Source of the DNA: Actinocrispum wychmicini
GTDB lineage: Bacteria; Actinomycetota; Actinomycetes; Mycobacteriales; Pseudonocardiaceae
Reading direction: 5' to 3'
NCBI RefSeq assembly: GCF_004345645.1
Contig: NZ_SLWS01000002.1
Location: 1,116,001 to 1,180,000 of the forward strand
DNA: 64,000 nucleotides
The position numbers and the translations under genes are program-made. Shown one piece after another: positions 8,828 to 17,375 of this stretch; positions within the stretch are counted from its first letter, which is position 1; each line of letters begins with the position of its first letter. The notes below the pieces were generated by a model, which had not been told where the DNA came from, ran no database searches, and saw nothing but the letters and a program-made list of their open reading frames with translations.

Positions 8828-9867
8828 ATCCAATGCCGCTTTCCGCTTTCAAATTTCCGACAGTTGACAATAGAGTTCTCGACAGTGTCACTCAGGGCGT
8901 GGTCCGTGTAGTAGGCGGTGTGCGGACTGATAATGACATTCGGCAGTTTCCGCAACCGCGACAACTGTTCGCTTTCGATGGGCGCGTTTCCGCGGTCGGC
9001 GTAGAATATTCCTTCCTCGCCTTCGAGGACATCCAGCGCCGCACCGCCCAGCCTGCCGCTTTCCAACGCCGAAACAAGGGCCTCGGTATCCAGAAGCGCA
9101 CCACGTCCGGTGTTGATGACGAACGCGCCGGGCTTCATCTGCTCGATACGTCGACGATCCAGCAGATGGTGGGTGTCCGCGTTCAGTGGCGTGTGCAGCG
9201 TGACGATGTCGCTCTGCTGCAACAGTTCATCAAGAGGAACGTAGTCGGCGGAGGTCCTCGGACGGATGTCGTACGCCAACTTCTGACAGCCGAACCCCCA
9301 CAGCCTGTCGATGACAGCCGCACCGATGCGCCCTGTTCCAATCACCCCGACGGTGAGATCGCGTAGTTCTTTCCCGCGCACGTCAGCCAACCGATAATCA
9401 TGAGCATCCACCCGGCTGAGAATGGATCTCGCGTTCCGCACGGCCATCAGTATCAGCATCAGCGTGTAGTCAGCCACACTGTGCGGCGAATACGCGACAT
9501 TCTCAACGGAGATGCCGACGCTCGCCGCGTACTCCACATCGATGTGGTTGTACCCAATGCTTCTGGTGGAGATATACGTGACGCCTGCCTCGCTCAGCGC
9601 GCGAAGAGTGTCATTCGTGATGCGAGTTTTGTGACCGACACTGATACACCGATTCCCGACAGCCAGTTCGATATTGACCCCGGATACCGCGGCCGCCGTG
9701 ATAGTTGGCATGACGCCGAAGCGAGGCGCCATCTCGCGGAACAAAACAGCCTCGTCCGACCCACATCCATAAATTGTCAGGCCCATCGTCGGGACAGCCG
9801 AGGAGGACCAGGACGCCAGCGACCGGGTGCGGCGGGCCGCAGTTCGCGTTGGTTCGCTGTGGGTCAT
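8824..9867 (-). CDS. vanH: D-lactate dehydrogenase VanH
   Basis: An NAD(P)-dependent D-2-hydroxyacid dehydrogenase that reduces pyruvate to D-lactate for VanA. Landmarks: TRSIGYNHIDV (substrate Arg), Rossmann loop GVIGTGRIG, NTGRGALLD, a catalytic acidic residue in LEGEEGIFYAD, and the catalytic His in SPHTAYYT. The core aligns from MGLTIYGCGSDEA, so the ATG at 9867 gives about 28 extra N-terminal residues (MTHSEPTRTA) that resemble the VanY N-terminus. Either this extension is real or the start is the internal ATG near 9786. It is the first gene of the vanHAX-GNAT-murG operon, behind the promoter copy at 9868-9954. Confidence 0.93.
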   Translation of the reverse strand: MTHSEPTRTAARRTRSLASWSSSAVPTMGLTIYGCGSDEAVLFREMAPRFGVMPTITAAAVSGVNIELAVGNRCISVGHKTRITNDTLRALSEAGVTYISTRSIGYNHIDVEYAASVGISVENVAYSPHSVADYTLMLILMAVRNARSILSRVDAHDYRLADVRGKELRDLTVGVIGTGRIGAAVIDRLWGFGCQKLAYDIRPRTSADYVPLDELLQQSDIVTLHTPLNADTHHLLDRRRIEQMKPGAFVINTGRGALLDTEALVSALESGRLGGAALDVLEGEEGIFYADRGNAPIESEQLSRLRKLPNVIISPHTAYYTDHALSDTVENSIVNCRKFESGKRHWI

Positions 9868-9954
9868 GCCGCCAGTCAAGGCAGCGTGGTGTTGCCAGCA
9901 CGTATGTGGTTTTCAATACGCCGACGATATGCTACCAGTCAGTAACATGCCGGG
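9868..9954 (-). promoter_or_regulatory. vanH operon promoter, copy of the vanY promoter
   Basis: Bases 9865-9931 match the vanY upstream block 3715-3781 at 56 of 67 positions without gaps. The direct repeat is kept as CAATACG (9914-9920) and CGATATG (9925-9931), again 11 bp apart. Distance to the ATG is the same as for vanY. I read this as a second VanR-dependent promoter; it lies between the Ytr-like permease stop and vanH. Confidence 0.65.
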
Positions 9955-10653
9955 TCAGGCCGTCGCGCGCCGGAGCACCAGCCACGCCGCGCCGCCAAGC
10001 GCCAGCGCGAACACCAGCGGATACGCGGTGAACAGCGTGAGCGAAGGCTGGCGGCCGAGGAAGTTCCCGATCGCGGGCCACCAGCGCTGCGCGGTCGCCA
10101 GCGCGCCGATCCCGGCCAGCACCGCCGCGCTGCCGAAGACCGACACGTAGATCCCGGTCTGCCGCCAGCGCTGGAACACCACACCGGCCAGCACGCAGAT
10201 CGCTGACACGGCGACGATCGGCCCGCTGTAGGCGAGCCACTGCGTGACCGGGTCGTCCTCACGCAGCGCGCCGAGCCCGAAGATGCGGGCCTCCCGGCCC
10301 CACCCGCCGGTCACCCGCTCGACAGCGCCGAGCGCCACCAGCACCAGCCCGAGGAACAGCGCCTGCGCCGTGACGACCAGCGCCGTCGCCGCGGCGAACC
10401 GGCGGCGCGTCACGCCGAGCCCGAGCGAGAAGGGAAAGACCTGGGTCATGGTCTGCAGGTGCGCGGCCGCGGCCACGGCCCACAACGTCGGCAGCAGGTA
10501 GATCTCGTGCGAGCCGGCGGTGGCGGTCTCGCCGTTGGAGACGTCGATGCCCAGGCCCAGCAGGGGCATCACGACCAGCAGGGCCAGCGGGTACGCGAGC
10601 AGGGCCGGCCAGTTGACCAGCTGGATCCGCGCGATGTCGAGCACGCGTGTCAT
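9955..10653 (-). CDS. ABC transporter permease, Ytr-type operon
   Basis: A 232-residue integral membrane protein with about six hydrophobic segments (for example WPALLAYPLALLVVMPLLG near the N-terminus and YPLVFALALGGAAWLVL at the C-terminus). It begins MTRVLDIARIQLVNW. It overlaps the upstream ATPase gene by 4 bp, so it is the membrane partner of that subunit. In Bacillus the ytr operon responds to cell-wall antibiotics; here the operon abuts the vanH promoter on the same strand, a suggestive placement. Substrate unknown. Confidence 0.82.
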   Translation of the reverse strand: MTRVLDIARIQLVNWPALLAYPLALLVVMPLLGLGIDVSNGETATAGSHEIYLLPTLWAVAAAAHLQTMTQVFPFSLGLGVTRRRFAAATALVVTAQALFLGLVLVALGAVERVTGGWGREARIFGLGALREDDPVTQWLAYSGPIVAVSAICVLAGVVFQRWRQTGIYVSVFGSAAVLAGIGALATAQRWWPAIGNFLGRQPSLTLFTAYPLVFALALGGAAWLVLRRATA

Positions 10654-11531
10654 CGGGATTCCTTCCCTGCGGCGACCGGCCCGCCGTTGCGTTGGGTGGT
10701 GCGGACGACCAACTGCTGCAGCGAAACCGGCTCGAAGTCCAGCCCAGGTTCGAACCGGTCCCGGGCGCCGGTGAGGGTGACGCGTAGGGAGCCGCCGATC
10801 CGTTCACGGTGCAGCTCTTCGTGTCCGGCGGCGAAGCGTTCGACGGCGTCGGCGGGCCCGGTGACCGCGACGGCTTGGCTCCGCAGCGACTCCGCGTCGG
10901 CGTCGATGAGCACCTTGCCGCGGTCGAGCAGGACGACGTGTTCGATCAGGTCGCTGACCTCGTCGATCAGGTGCGTGGAGAGCACGATCGTGCGCGGGTG
11001 CTCGGTGTAGTCGGCGAGCACCCGGTCGTAGAACAGCTGCCGCGCGACGGCGTCGAGGCCGAGGTAGGGCTCGTCGAACAGGGTCAGCGGAGCCCGCGAA
11101 GCCAGCCCGATGATCACCCCGACCGCGGACAGCTGCCCGCGCGAGAGCTTGCCGAGGAGCCGGTCGGCCGGGACGGCGAAGTCCGCCAGCAACGCCGCCG
11201 CGTACGCGCTGTCCCAGTTCGGGTAGAGCAGCTCCGCGGCCCGCAGCGCGTGCTTCACCCGGAACTTCTCCGGGTAGTGCTGGCTTTCCTTGATGAAACA
11301 CACCCGTGAAAGCACGCTGGCGTTCTCGTACGGGTGCTGCCCGAAAACCTCCACCGTGCCGCCGGTTTCGAAGCCCTGCCCGGTGAGGATCCGCATCAAC
11401 GTGGTCTTGCCCGCGCCGTTGCGGCCCAGCAGGCCGTGGATCGTGTTCTCGGCGAGCTCCACGCTCACCCCGTCGAGCGCGGCGAGCGGGCCGTAGCGCT
11501 TGCTAACCCCGACAGTGCGCACCACGTTCAT
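10650..11531 (-). CDS. ABC transporter ATP-binding protein (YtrB-like)
   Basis: A 293-residue ATPase with Walker A GLLGRNGAGKTT, signature LSRGQLSAVGVIIGLAS (a divergent LSxGQ), Walker B LTLFDEPYLGLD and the H-loop histidine in IVLSTHLIDE. The non-canonical signature and the GntR gene directly in front are typical of YtrB/YhcH-type transporters of Firmicutes and Actinobacteria. It overlaps both neighbours by 4 bp, giving a tightly coupled GntR-ATPase-permease operon. Confidence 0.87.
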   Translation of the reverse strand: MNVVRTVGVSKRYGPLAALDGVSVELAENTIHGLLGRNGAGKTTLMRILTGQGFETGGTVEVFGQHPYENASVLSRVCFIKESQHYPEKFRVKHALRAAELLYPNWDSAYAAALLADFAVPADRLLGKLSRGQLSAVGVIIGLASRAPLTLFDEPYLGLDAVARQLFYDRVLADYTEHPRTIVLSTHLIDEVSDLIEHVVLLDRGKVLIDADAESLRSQAVAVTGPADAVERFAAGHEELHRERIGGSLRVTLTGARDRFEPGLDFEPVSLQQLVVRTTQRNGGPVAAGKESR

Positions 11532-11899
11532 CGCTGCGGCTCCCAGACGTCGATCAGCTTCTTGATCTCCTCGGCGTCCATGCCGAGCTTGCCCGCCTCC
11601 GCCATCAGCGGGGCGACGAACTGCCGCGTGAAGTCCCGGCGCCGCCGCTCCAGCAGCTGCGCGCGGGCATCCGTGGCGACGAACATGCCGATGCCTCGTC
11701 TCTTGTAGAGGATCCCGTCGGCGACCAGCTGGTTGATGCCCTTGGCCGCGGTCGCCGGGTTGATCCGGTGGAAGGCCGCGAGCTCGTTGGTGGAGGGCAC
11801 CTGCGTGTCCGCGGCCAGGCTCCCGTCGACGATCGAGTTCTCGATCTGCTCGGCGATCTGGAGGAACAGCGGCCGTCCGTCGTCCTTCACGCCGACCAC
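11528..11899 (-). CDS. GntR-family transcriptional repressor (YtrA type)
   Basis: A 123-residue regulator: an N-terminal winged helix (PLFLQIAEQIENSIVDGSL, then STNELAAFHRINPATAAKGINQLVADGILY) followed by a short C-terminal helical tail, the YtrA subgroup layout without an effector domain. Translation starts at a GTG (11899 or, four codons on, 11890). A perfect palindrome at 11923-11936 sits 24 bp in front and is a likely operator. The protein should repress its own operon until a cell-envelope signal arrives; this follows from the family, not from data here. Confidence 0.88.
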   Translation of the reverse strand: MVGVKDDGRPLFLQIAEQIENSIVDGSLAADTQVPSTNELAAFHRINPATAAKGINQLVADGILYKRRGIGMFVATDARAQLLERRRRDFTRQFVAPLMAEAGKLGMDAEEIKKLIDVWEPQR

Positions 11900-11922
11900 C
11901 GCGTGCTGCGGTTCGTCGGTTC

Positions 11923-11936
11923 GTTACTCATGTAAC
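11923..11936. promoter_or_regulatory. palindromic operator for the GntR regulator
   Basis: GTTACTCATGTAAC: arms GTTAC/GTAAC around a 4-bp centre, just upstream of the YtrA-like gene. Size and sequence style fit a GntR dimer site. Confidence 0.6.
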
Positions 11937-11963
11937 TAACCATGGAGGCTCGGCCGCGCCCTG

Positions 11964-12779
11964 TCAAGCCCAGGTAAGCGGGTCCAGGTGGAGGTAGAAC
12001 CGCGACCGCTCGCTGTCGATGCGGTCAGCCCCATACGTCGTGCCGAGAACGCGGTCGGCACGGGCTTCGTGGTCGCCTACCCACGTTTCCCGTGCATTGG
12101 CTTGCAGCAGGGCCAGGTCGGCGTGCCGATCCGCGATGCCGAGGCGTCCGAGGTCGATGAGGCCGGTGCAGCTCAGGGTGTCGGTGTCGATCAGGAAGTT
12201 CGGCAGGCAGGCGTCCCCATGGCAGACGACGAGGTCGTCGGCTTCCTGCGCGCGCCGCTCATCGAGTTCCACACGCAGTTGCTCAAGCAGGGTGGTGCTC
12301 GGTACGCCCCGCTGATCCGCGCTCAGGAAGTCCGGATTCACCGCGTCGCGGCGCACAACGTCCTCCGCGATGCGGAACATGGACGACACCCTGCGTTCGA
12401 ACGGGCACTCCGCCGTTGGCAACTCGTGCATTCGGCGCAGCATGCGCACTATCGACGGCCACGCCCGCAGCAGGGCGCTGGACGAGAGTTCGTCCGCCGG
12501 AAGCCCGGGTACAGCCGTGGTCACCAGGCACGCGCCCCGACGCGACGACGACCATTCCACTATGGACGGACCAGGGACTGGCGTGTCGGCCAGCCACTGG
12601 ACACGGTCGCGCTCGCCGCGCAGTTCGTCGATGCCGTCCTCGGCCACGCACTTGGCGAAGACGCTGCCGTCGTCGAGCCGGAACACCGCCGCACGGGACT
12701 CACCGGCCGTGACCGGAATCCACTCGCGACCACGTTGGCCCAACGGTGGGAGGAGATCAGCGAACAAGGGGTCGATCAT
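11964..12779 (-). CDS. aminoglycoside 3''-O-phosphotransferase-like kinase, APH(3'') type
   Basis: A 271-residue kinase of the APH fold. The catalytic loop reads VCHGDACLPNFLID (HGDxxxxN), followed by the metal-binding segment TGLIDLGRLGIADRHADLAL and the C-terminal signature FYLHLDPLTWA. The last two stretches are characteristic of streptomycin 3''-phosphotransferases (APH(3'')-I), and the length from the ATG at 12779 is the same as theirs (about 272). I rejected the upstream extension to 12848 because it overlaps the LuxR-type gene. No aminoglycoside genes are visible, so the true substrate may differ. Expected location: cytoplasm. Confidence 0.85.
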   Translation of the reverse strand: MIDPLFADLLPPLGQRGREWIPVTAGESRAAVFRLDDGSVFAKCVAEDGIDELRGERDRVQWLADTPVPGPSIVEWSSSRRGACLVTTAVPGLPADELSSSALLRAWPSIVRMLRRMHELPTAECPFERRVSSMFRIAEDVVRRDAVNPDFLSADQRGVPSTTLLEQLRVELDERRAQEADDLVVCHGDACLPNFLIDTDTLSCTGLIDLGRLGIADRHADLALLQANARETWVGDHEARADRVLGTTYGADRIDSERSRFYLHLDPLTWA

Positions 12780-12816
12780 GACCTCATGGAACCCCATGCC
12801 CGCCGCGGCCAGCCAG

Positions 12817-13818
12817 CTAGTGGCGGGATGGCTCGGGAGTGGTACCAAGCCATCCCTTGGCGGCCGCGTGGACGCCGGCTTGGAAGCGGCTGTGGGCGCC
12901 GAGGCGGTCCATGATCTGGGACATCATCCGGCGGACGGTGCGCAGCGACAGGTTGAGGCGCCTGCCCGCGACCTCGTCGGTGTGCCCCTCGGACAGGATC
13001 TTGAGGAGCTGGAGCTCCTGCGGGTTGAGGCCGCTGTCGTTCACCGGTTCGGGGGCGCCGAAGGGGGTGGCGGTAGCCCATACCTGCTCGAACAACGAGT
13101 AGACCGCGGCGACGACGCCCGGCGCGCTCACCTCGATCGCGCCGCGGCTGGAATCCGTTGGATCCACCGGAAGCAGGGCGACTGACCGGTCGATGATCAC
13201 CATCATCATCGGCAGGGTGGGGACGCTCCGGGTCAGGCCGCCGAGGTCGGTCAGCCAGCGTACGTAGGCCAGGGTGCCTGGGTCGTTGCGGAAGCTGTCC
13301 TGGTACACGCTCCGCACGGACACACCACGTTCGAGGGCGGCCTGGTTGGCCGGCTTTCCCGCCTGATGGGTGTCGGGTCGTTGGGCGGCCCCCGGAGTGA
13401 ACGACGCGCATTCGCTCGTGGCGGTGCAGGCGAGCTCCTCAAGGCGGACCCGGACCTGGTCCAGCCCGGTCAAGTGGACGACGTGATCGCGGTCGTGGGT
13501 GGCGTGGTGCTCCACGGCGATGGCCGAGATGGCGGCCCTGGTGGTCTCGATCTGACGCTGGCGCTCGGCGACCTCCGACTCGGCGCGAGCCAGCAGCGCG
13601 GCGAGCCCGACCTGCGGACTGACCGGCCGCAGCCCGTTCGGACGGTCCCATGACGGCCGCAGGAGCGCCAGGTCGGCCAGCTCGTCCAGGCACTCCCTAA
13701 CCCTGCCTTCCGCGACTTCCATGTGCGCGGCAAGGTGTGTCACTCCCCAGTCCGGATGAGCCAGCATCAGGCGATACACCGACTCAGTCATGCCCGACAA
13801 CCCCAGTGATTCAAGCAC
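12817..13818 (-). CDS. LuxR-type transcriptional regulator with N-terminal winged helix
   Basis: A 333-residue regulator. The N-terminus looks like a TrmB/MarR-type winged helix (MTESVYRLMLAHPDWGV... HMEVAEGRVRECLDELADL), the middle (about 110-250) resembles the ligand/PLD-like domain of a Streptomyces LuxR subgroup, and the C-terminus is a LuxR HTH (LNPQELQLLKILSEGHTDEV, then LSLRTVRRMMSQIMDRLGA). No receiver domain is present. It is divergent from the carrier-protein/NRPS operon across about 490 bp and is the best candidate for its pathway regulator. A perfect palindrome lies 48 bp upstream of its start. Confidence 0.83.
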   Translation of the reverse strand: MLESLGLSGMTESVYRLMLAHPDWGVTHLAAHMEVAEGRVRECLDELADLALLRPSWDRPNGLRPVSPQVGLAALLARAESEVAERQRQIETTRAAISAIAVEHHATHDRDHVVHLTGLDQVRVRLEELACTATSECASFTPGAAQRPDTHQAGKPANQAALERGVSVRSVYQDSFRNDPGTLAYVRWLTDLGGLTRSVPTLPMMMVIIDRSVALLPVDPTDSSRGAIEVSAPGVVAAVYSLFEQVWATATPFGAPEPVNDSGLNPQELQLLKILSEGHTDEVAGRRLNLSLRTVRRMMSQIMDRLGAHSRFQAGVHAAAKGWLGTTPEPSRH

Positions 13819-13866
13819 GCTGGCATCCTATGGCCAGGTTGTCCCCGACGTGGGGAAATCTCCCAT

Positions 13867-13884
13867 CTGGCACCAAGGTGCCAG
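13867..13884. promoter_or_regulatory. perfect palindrome upstream of the LuxR-type gene
   Basis: CTGGCACC-AA-GGTGCCAG, two perfect 8-bp arms, about 48 bp in front of the LuxR-type start in the divergent region. A plausible regulator binding site; the cognate protein is not known. Confidence 0.5.
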
Positions 13885-14310
13885 GCACTCTCCTGCCAAT
13901 TCCGTAGTGCTGACATCGCTGACGGTCACTGCCACACTCGTGGATATCAGATTCCCGGCACGAATGAAGGGGCCGACAATGTGGATTCCGCTTGACGGGT
14001 TTGAGTGGGGCTGACGTGGACATGGCCGGGGTGACCTTGCGTTCGCCTCCGGGCGCATGTGCACTTGTCGCCGAGGCGGCACTTGTTGACGTGATCTGGC
14101 AGTACGCACTTCCGGTTGACCAGCTCGAACATGTACGAGTGCGGTTGCGACCGGATCATGCCGACATCGTGGTTTTCCTCAATTCATCAAACACACACGA
14201 CGCTCAGTCGACCACAGTCCAGATATGTCTTCGCGCGATATCCGCGGCCGGCGTCCTGGCCGGCTGGGAAGTGTGCGACCACCGCTCACCGACTGGAGAG
14301 GACCAGCAGC
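13885..14310. other. divergent intergenic region before the NRPS-like operon
   Basis: About 425 bp with no convincing gene: short frames in this span have no recognisable motif. Base composition is lower in GC than the flanks around 14160-14240. It should contain the promoter of the carrier-protein operon. A strong ribosome site GGAGAGGA lies at 14295-14302. Confidence 0.5.
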
Positions 14311-14532
14311 ATGACCAGCACCGACGTTGAGAAACTGGTCGGCGAGATCTGGGAGGACGTTCTCGATCTCGATTCGATCAGCTCGGACGACGATTTCTTC
14401 GAGCTCGGCGGAGACAGCGTGCAGGCGCTCGATGTCGTCTACCGGCTTCGGGCCGCCGGCTGCTCGCTGAAGATCGGGGACTTCTTCACCAACCCGACCG
14501 TCCGAACCCTTTCGGCGGTTGCGGCGGGATAG
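14311..14532 (+). CDS. free-standing peptidyl carrier protein
   Basis: A 73-residue carrier protein. The core reads DDDFFELGGDSVQALDV; the Ser in GGDS is the phosphopantetheine attachment site. The ATG at 14311 follows GGAGAGGA. It opens the operon and is followed 18 bp later by a stand-alone adenylation enzyme, so it is the probable acceptor of the activated amino acid. Discrete A and PCP proteins are typical of pathways that modify an amino acid while it is tethered. Confidence 0.93.
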   Translation: MTSTDVEKLVGEIWEDVLDLDSISSDDDFFELGGDSVQALDVVYRLRAAGCSLKIGDFFTNPTVRTLSAVAAG

Positions 14533-14550
14533 CCGGAAAGGGCGGATCCG

Positions 14551-16065
14551 ATGTTCGATCTTCGTTGCAAGACACTTCACGAACAGTTCAGCGAATCCGC
14601 TCGGCAGTGGCCCGAACGGACTGCTCTCCTCGACGAGGAAGGCGCCCTCACCTACCGGGAGGTCGACGACCTGAGTGGCGAACTCGCTCAGGTTCTGCGC
14701 TCATTGTCGATGCCAGGTGAATGCGTCATCGGCCTGCGAATGTCGCGGACCCGGTTCACCCCGGCCGGAATGCTGGGCATTCTCCGGGCGGGCTGTGGGT
14801 ACCTTCCGGTCGATCCCGACTATCCGGCCGCCCGCCGGGAGTCCCTGCTCGAGGACTCGCGGGCCCGCCTGATCGTCACCGACGGCCCTGCTGAGGAGCG
14901 GGAGACCGTGCTGACCACGGTCGGCCCGTTCACCGTGGTCGAACGCGACCAGGCCCAGGAACAGGACACCGTGGACGACCTCGCCTACGTGATCTACACG
15001 TCCGGGTCGACGGGCCGGCCCAAGGGTTGTCCCGTCAGCCACGCGAACGTCATGGCGCTCTTCGGCGGCTGCGCCGAACTCTTCGACGTCGGCCCCGAGG
15101 ACGTGTGGACGGTGTTCCACTCCGCCAGCTTCGACTTCAGCGTCTGGGAACTCTGGGGTGCGCTGCTCACCGGCGCGAGCGCGGTGCTGGTTCCCAAACA
15201 GGTGTCGGTCGATCCGGAAGCGTTCGCCCAACTGCTGTCCCGGCGGCGGGTGACTGTCCTGAGCCAGACACCGTCCAGCTTCAACGCTCTGATCCGCGCC
15301 CTCCCGGCCGGCGAACGGCTCGACGACCTGCGCTACATCGTCTTCGGCGGGGAGGCTCTCCGGCCGGGCGACGTCATCGACTGGTTCGACCGCGGCTTCG
15401 CGCCCGCCGCGGAGCTGATCAACATGTACGGCATCACCGAGACGACCGTGCACGTCACCTATCGACCTCTGACGCCGCAACTGTGCCGTGACGCCCGCTC
15501 CGGCCGCACGCCGATCGGTGTGCCCCTGCCTCATCTGCGTGTCTCGTTGCGTGACGAGCGAGGTCAGCCCGTCACCGATGGGCAGCCCGGCGAGATGTGG
15601 GTGGCCGGTGACGGTGTGACTCAGGGTTATCTGAGGCGTGCTTCGCTGACCGCTGAGCGATTCGTGTCGGACGATCTCGACGGAGCCGACCAGTTCTACT
15701 ACCGCAGCGGGGACTGGGCCGTCCGCGACGAGCACGGCGAGCTGTATTTCATCGGCCGCCAGGACTCCCAGGTCAAACTGCGTGGTTTCCGGATAGAACT
15801 CGGCGAGATCGAGGCGGTGCTGGCCGGGTTGGCCGGTGTTCGCGCGGCAGCGTGCGACGTCGAGGCCACCGCCGCGGGCCACGAAGTCCTGGTAGCGCGC
15901 GTAGTCCTCGAACCGGACGCGCTCCTGACAAAGCACGACATCCGGCGGTACGCGAGCGCTCAGCTCCCCGCACACATGCGGCCGCACCAGATCCGCACGT
16001 GCGCGCGGCTGGCGCTGACCGCCAACGGCAAGTTCGACCGCCACGCCCTGCGGAGCGCCCGATGA
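14551..16065 (+). CDS. stand-alone NRPS adenylation enzyme, threonine-type pocket
   Basis: A 504-residue A domain without fused condensation or carrier domains. Core motifs: A3 YTSGSTGRPKG, A5 NMYGITETTVH, A7 YYRSGDWAV, A8 RGFRIELGEIE, A10 LTANGKFDR. Aligning by eye with GrsA gives the ten pocket residues D-F-W-S-V-G-M-V-H-K, one substitution from the DFWNVGMVHK threonine code, so L-Thr (or a close analogue) is the predicted substrate. It would adenylate the acid and load the carrier encoded just upstream. The stop overlaps the ATP-grasp start by ATGA. Confidence 0.9.
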   Translation: MFDLRCKTLHEQFSESARQWPERTALLDEEGALTYREVDDLSGELAQVLRSLSMPGECVIGLRMSRTRFTPAGMLGILRAGCGYLPVDPDYPAARRESLLEDSRARLIVTDGPAEERETVLTTVGPFTVVERDQAQEQDTVDDLAYVIYTSGSTGRPKGCPVSHANVMALFGGCAELFDVGPEDVWTVFHSASFDFSVWELWGALLTGASAVLVPKQVSVDPEAFAQLLSRRRVTVLSQTPSSFNALIRALPAGERLDDLRYIVFGGEALRPGDVIDWFDRGFAPAAELINMYGITETTVHVTYRPLTPQLCRDARSGRTPIGVPLPHLRVSLRDERGQPVTDGQPGEMWVAGDGVTQGYLRRASLTAERFVSDDLDGADQFYYRSGDWAVRDEHGELYFIGRQDSQVKLRGFRIELGEIEAVLAGLAGVRAAACDVEATAAGHEVLVARVVLEPDALLTKHDIRRYASAQLPAHMRPHQIRTCARLALTANGKFDRHALRSAR

Positions 16066-17375
16066 CCACGATCGCCGTCGTCTACGACAAGGGCGCCGCA
16101 GGTCCGCAGGAGATCTTCGCCGGCCTCCGCGACCTCGGTGAGCTGGTCTTCCTGACTCCCGACACGGCCCACACCCGAGCAGTGCGACCGCTGCTCGCCG
16201 AGTTCGGCACCGTCGTCCCGATCGTCGAAGACCCGCGTCTCATCCTTGAGGGGCTCCGCACGTTCTCACCGGACGGGATTGTCACGTTCAGCGAGCGGAT
16301 GCTGCCCCTGACCGCCCACTTGGCGTCGGACCTTGGGCTCCCAGGCCATTCACCCGAGGTTGTCAGGCTGCTCACTGACAAGTCCGCGCAGCGGAAACGT
16401 CTCGCCGAACGGCATGTCGACCGCACGCGGTCGTTCCCGCTCGACGACCCCGACCAGTGGCGGGAGGCGCTGACCCGGGTCGGGCTGCCGGCCGTCATCA
16501 AACCGCTCCGCGGCGAGGGCAGCCGCAGCACGCACAAAGTAGTGTCGTCCAACGGTTTGCCTGACCTGGTCAGTGAACTGCTCGACGCCGAACGGCACGC
16601 CGGTGTCCGACGGCCGGTCCTCGTGTTCGAGGAGTTCCTGGAAGGCCGGGAATGCGCCCCCTACGGGGACTACGTGTCCGTGGAAAGCCTTGTGTCACAA
16701 GGCGAGATATCGCACTGCGCGGTCACCGGGAAGACACCGCTCATCCGGCCGTTCCGCGAGACCGGGCAGTTCTGGCCCGCGTGCCTGCCGGTCGCCGAGC
16801 AGCAGGCCGTGCTCGAGCTGGCCGGCGCCGCCATCGGCGCCCTCGACCTGCGGACCGGGATTGTCCACACCGAGATCAAGCTGACCGCGGACGGCCCGCG
16901 GATCATCGAGGTCAACGGGCGGCTCGGCGGATGGATCAGCGAACTGTGCGCCCGGACCGGTCACGCGGACCTCGTGGCGGCTGCCGCCCGGCTGGCTCTT
17001 GGCGAGGACGTGCGATGCGACCTGTTCCAGAGCGAGCGCACGTTCTTCCAGTACTACAACCTCGCGCCGGCTGAAGGCGGCCGGCTCGACTCGGTGACCG
17101 GGGTCCGAGAGCTGCGGCGCGTGCCTGGCATCACCAAGTACCGCCAACTGGTGTCCCCCGGCACAGTTCTTCCGCCGGGTGTCACCACCCACCAGTTGGA
17201 CGTGATCATCGGCTGTGCGGACCGCCCCGAAGACATGATCACCGCGATCGACCAGGCGCTTCGCGTCATCCAGTTCCAGTTCTCGTCAGACCGGCCGATC
17301 AGCGGCGCCGAACTACGGGACAAGGCCATCCGAGGGGGAAACCATGACTTCAGCCACGCGATTCACCAGCGTTGA
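16062..17375 (+). CDS. ATP-grasp carboxylate-amine ligase
   Basis: A 437-residue ATP-grasp protein. An N-terminal Rossmann-like lobe leads to the ATP-binding segment PAVIKPLRGEGSRS, the lid region FEEFLEGRECAP, and the metal site GIVHTEIKLTADG...IIEVNGRLGG with the conserved Glu and Asn. This arrangement fits the BacD/DdaF-type amino-acid ligases, which join a carboxylate as acyl phosphate to an amine. In this operon it probably makes an amide bond instead of a condensation domain. Its 3' end overlaps the next gene by 32 bp. The donor and acceptor cannot be read from sequence. Confidence 0.87.
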   Translation: MTTIAVVYDKGAAGPQEIFAGLRDLGELVFLTPDTAHTRAVRPLLAEFGTVVPIVEDPRLILEGLRTFSPDGIVTFSERMLPLTAHLASDLGLPGHSPEVVRLLTDKSAQRKRLAERHVDRTRSFPLDDPDQWREALTRVGLPAVIKPLRGEGSRSTHKVVSSNGLPDLVSELLDAERHAGVRRPVLVFEEFLEGRECAPYGDYVSVESLVSQGEISHCAVTGKTPLIRPFRETGQFWPACLPVAEQQAVLELAGAAIGALDLRTGIVHTEIKLTADGPRIIEVNGRLGGWISELCARTGHADLVAAAARLALGEDVRCDLFQSERTFFQYYNLAPAEGGRLDSVTGVRELRRVPGITKYRQLVSPGTVLPPGVTTHQLDVIIGCADRPEDMITAIDQALRVIQFQFSSDRPISGAELRDKAIRGGNHDFSHAIHQR

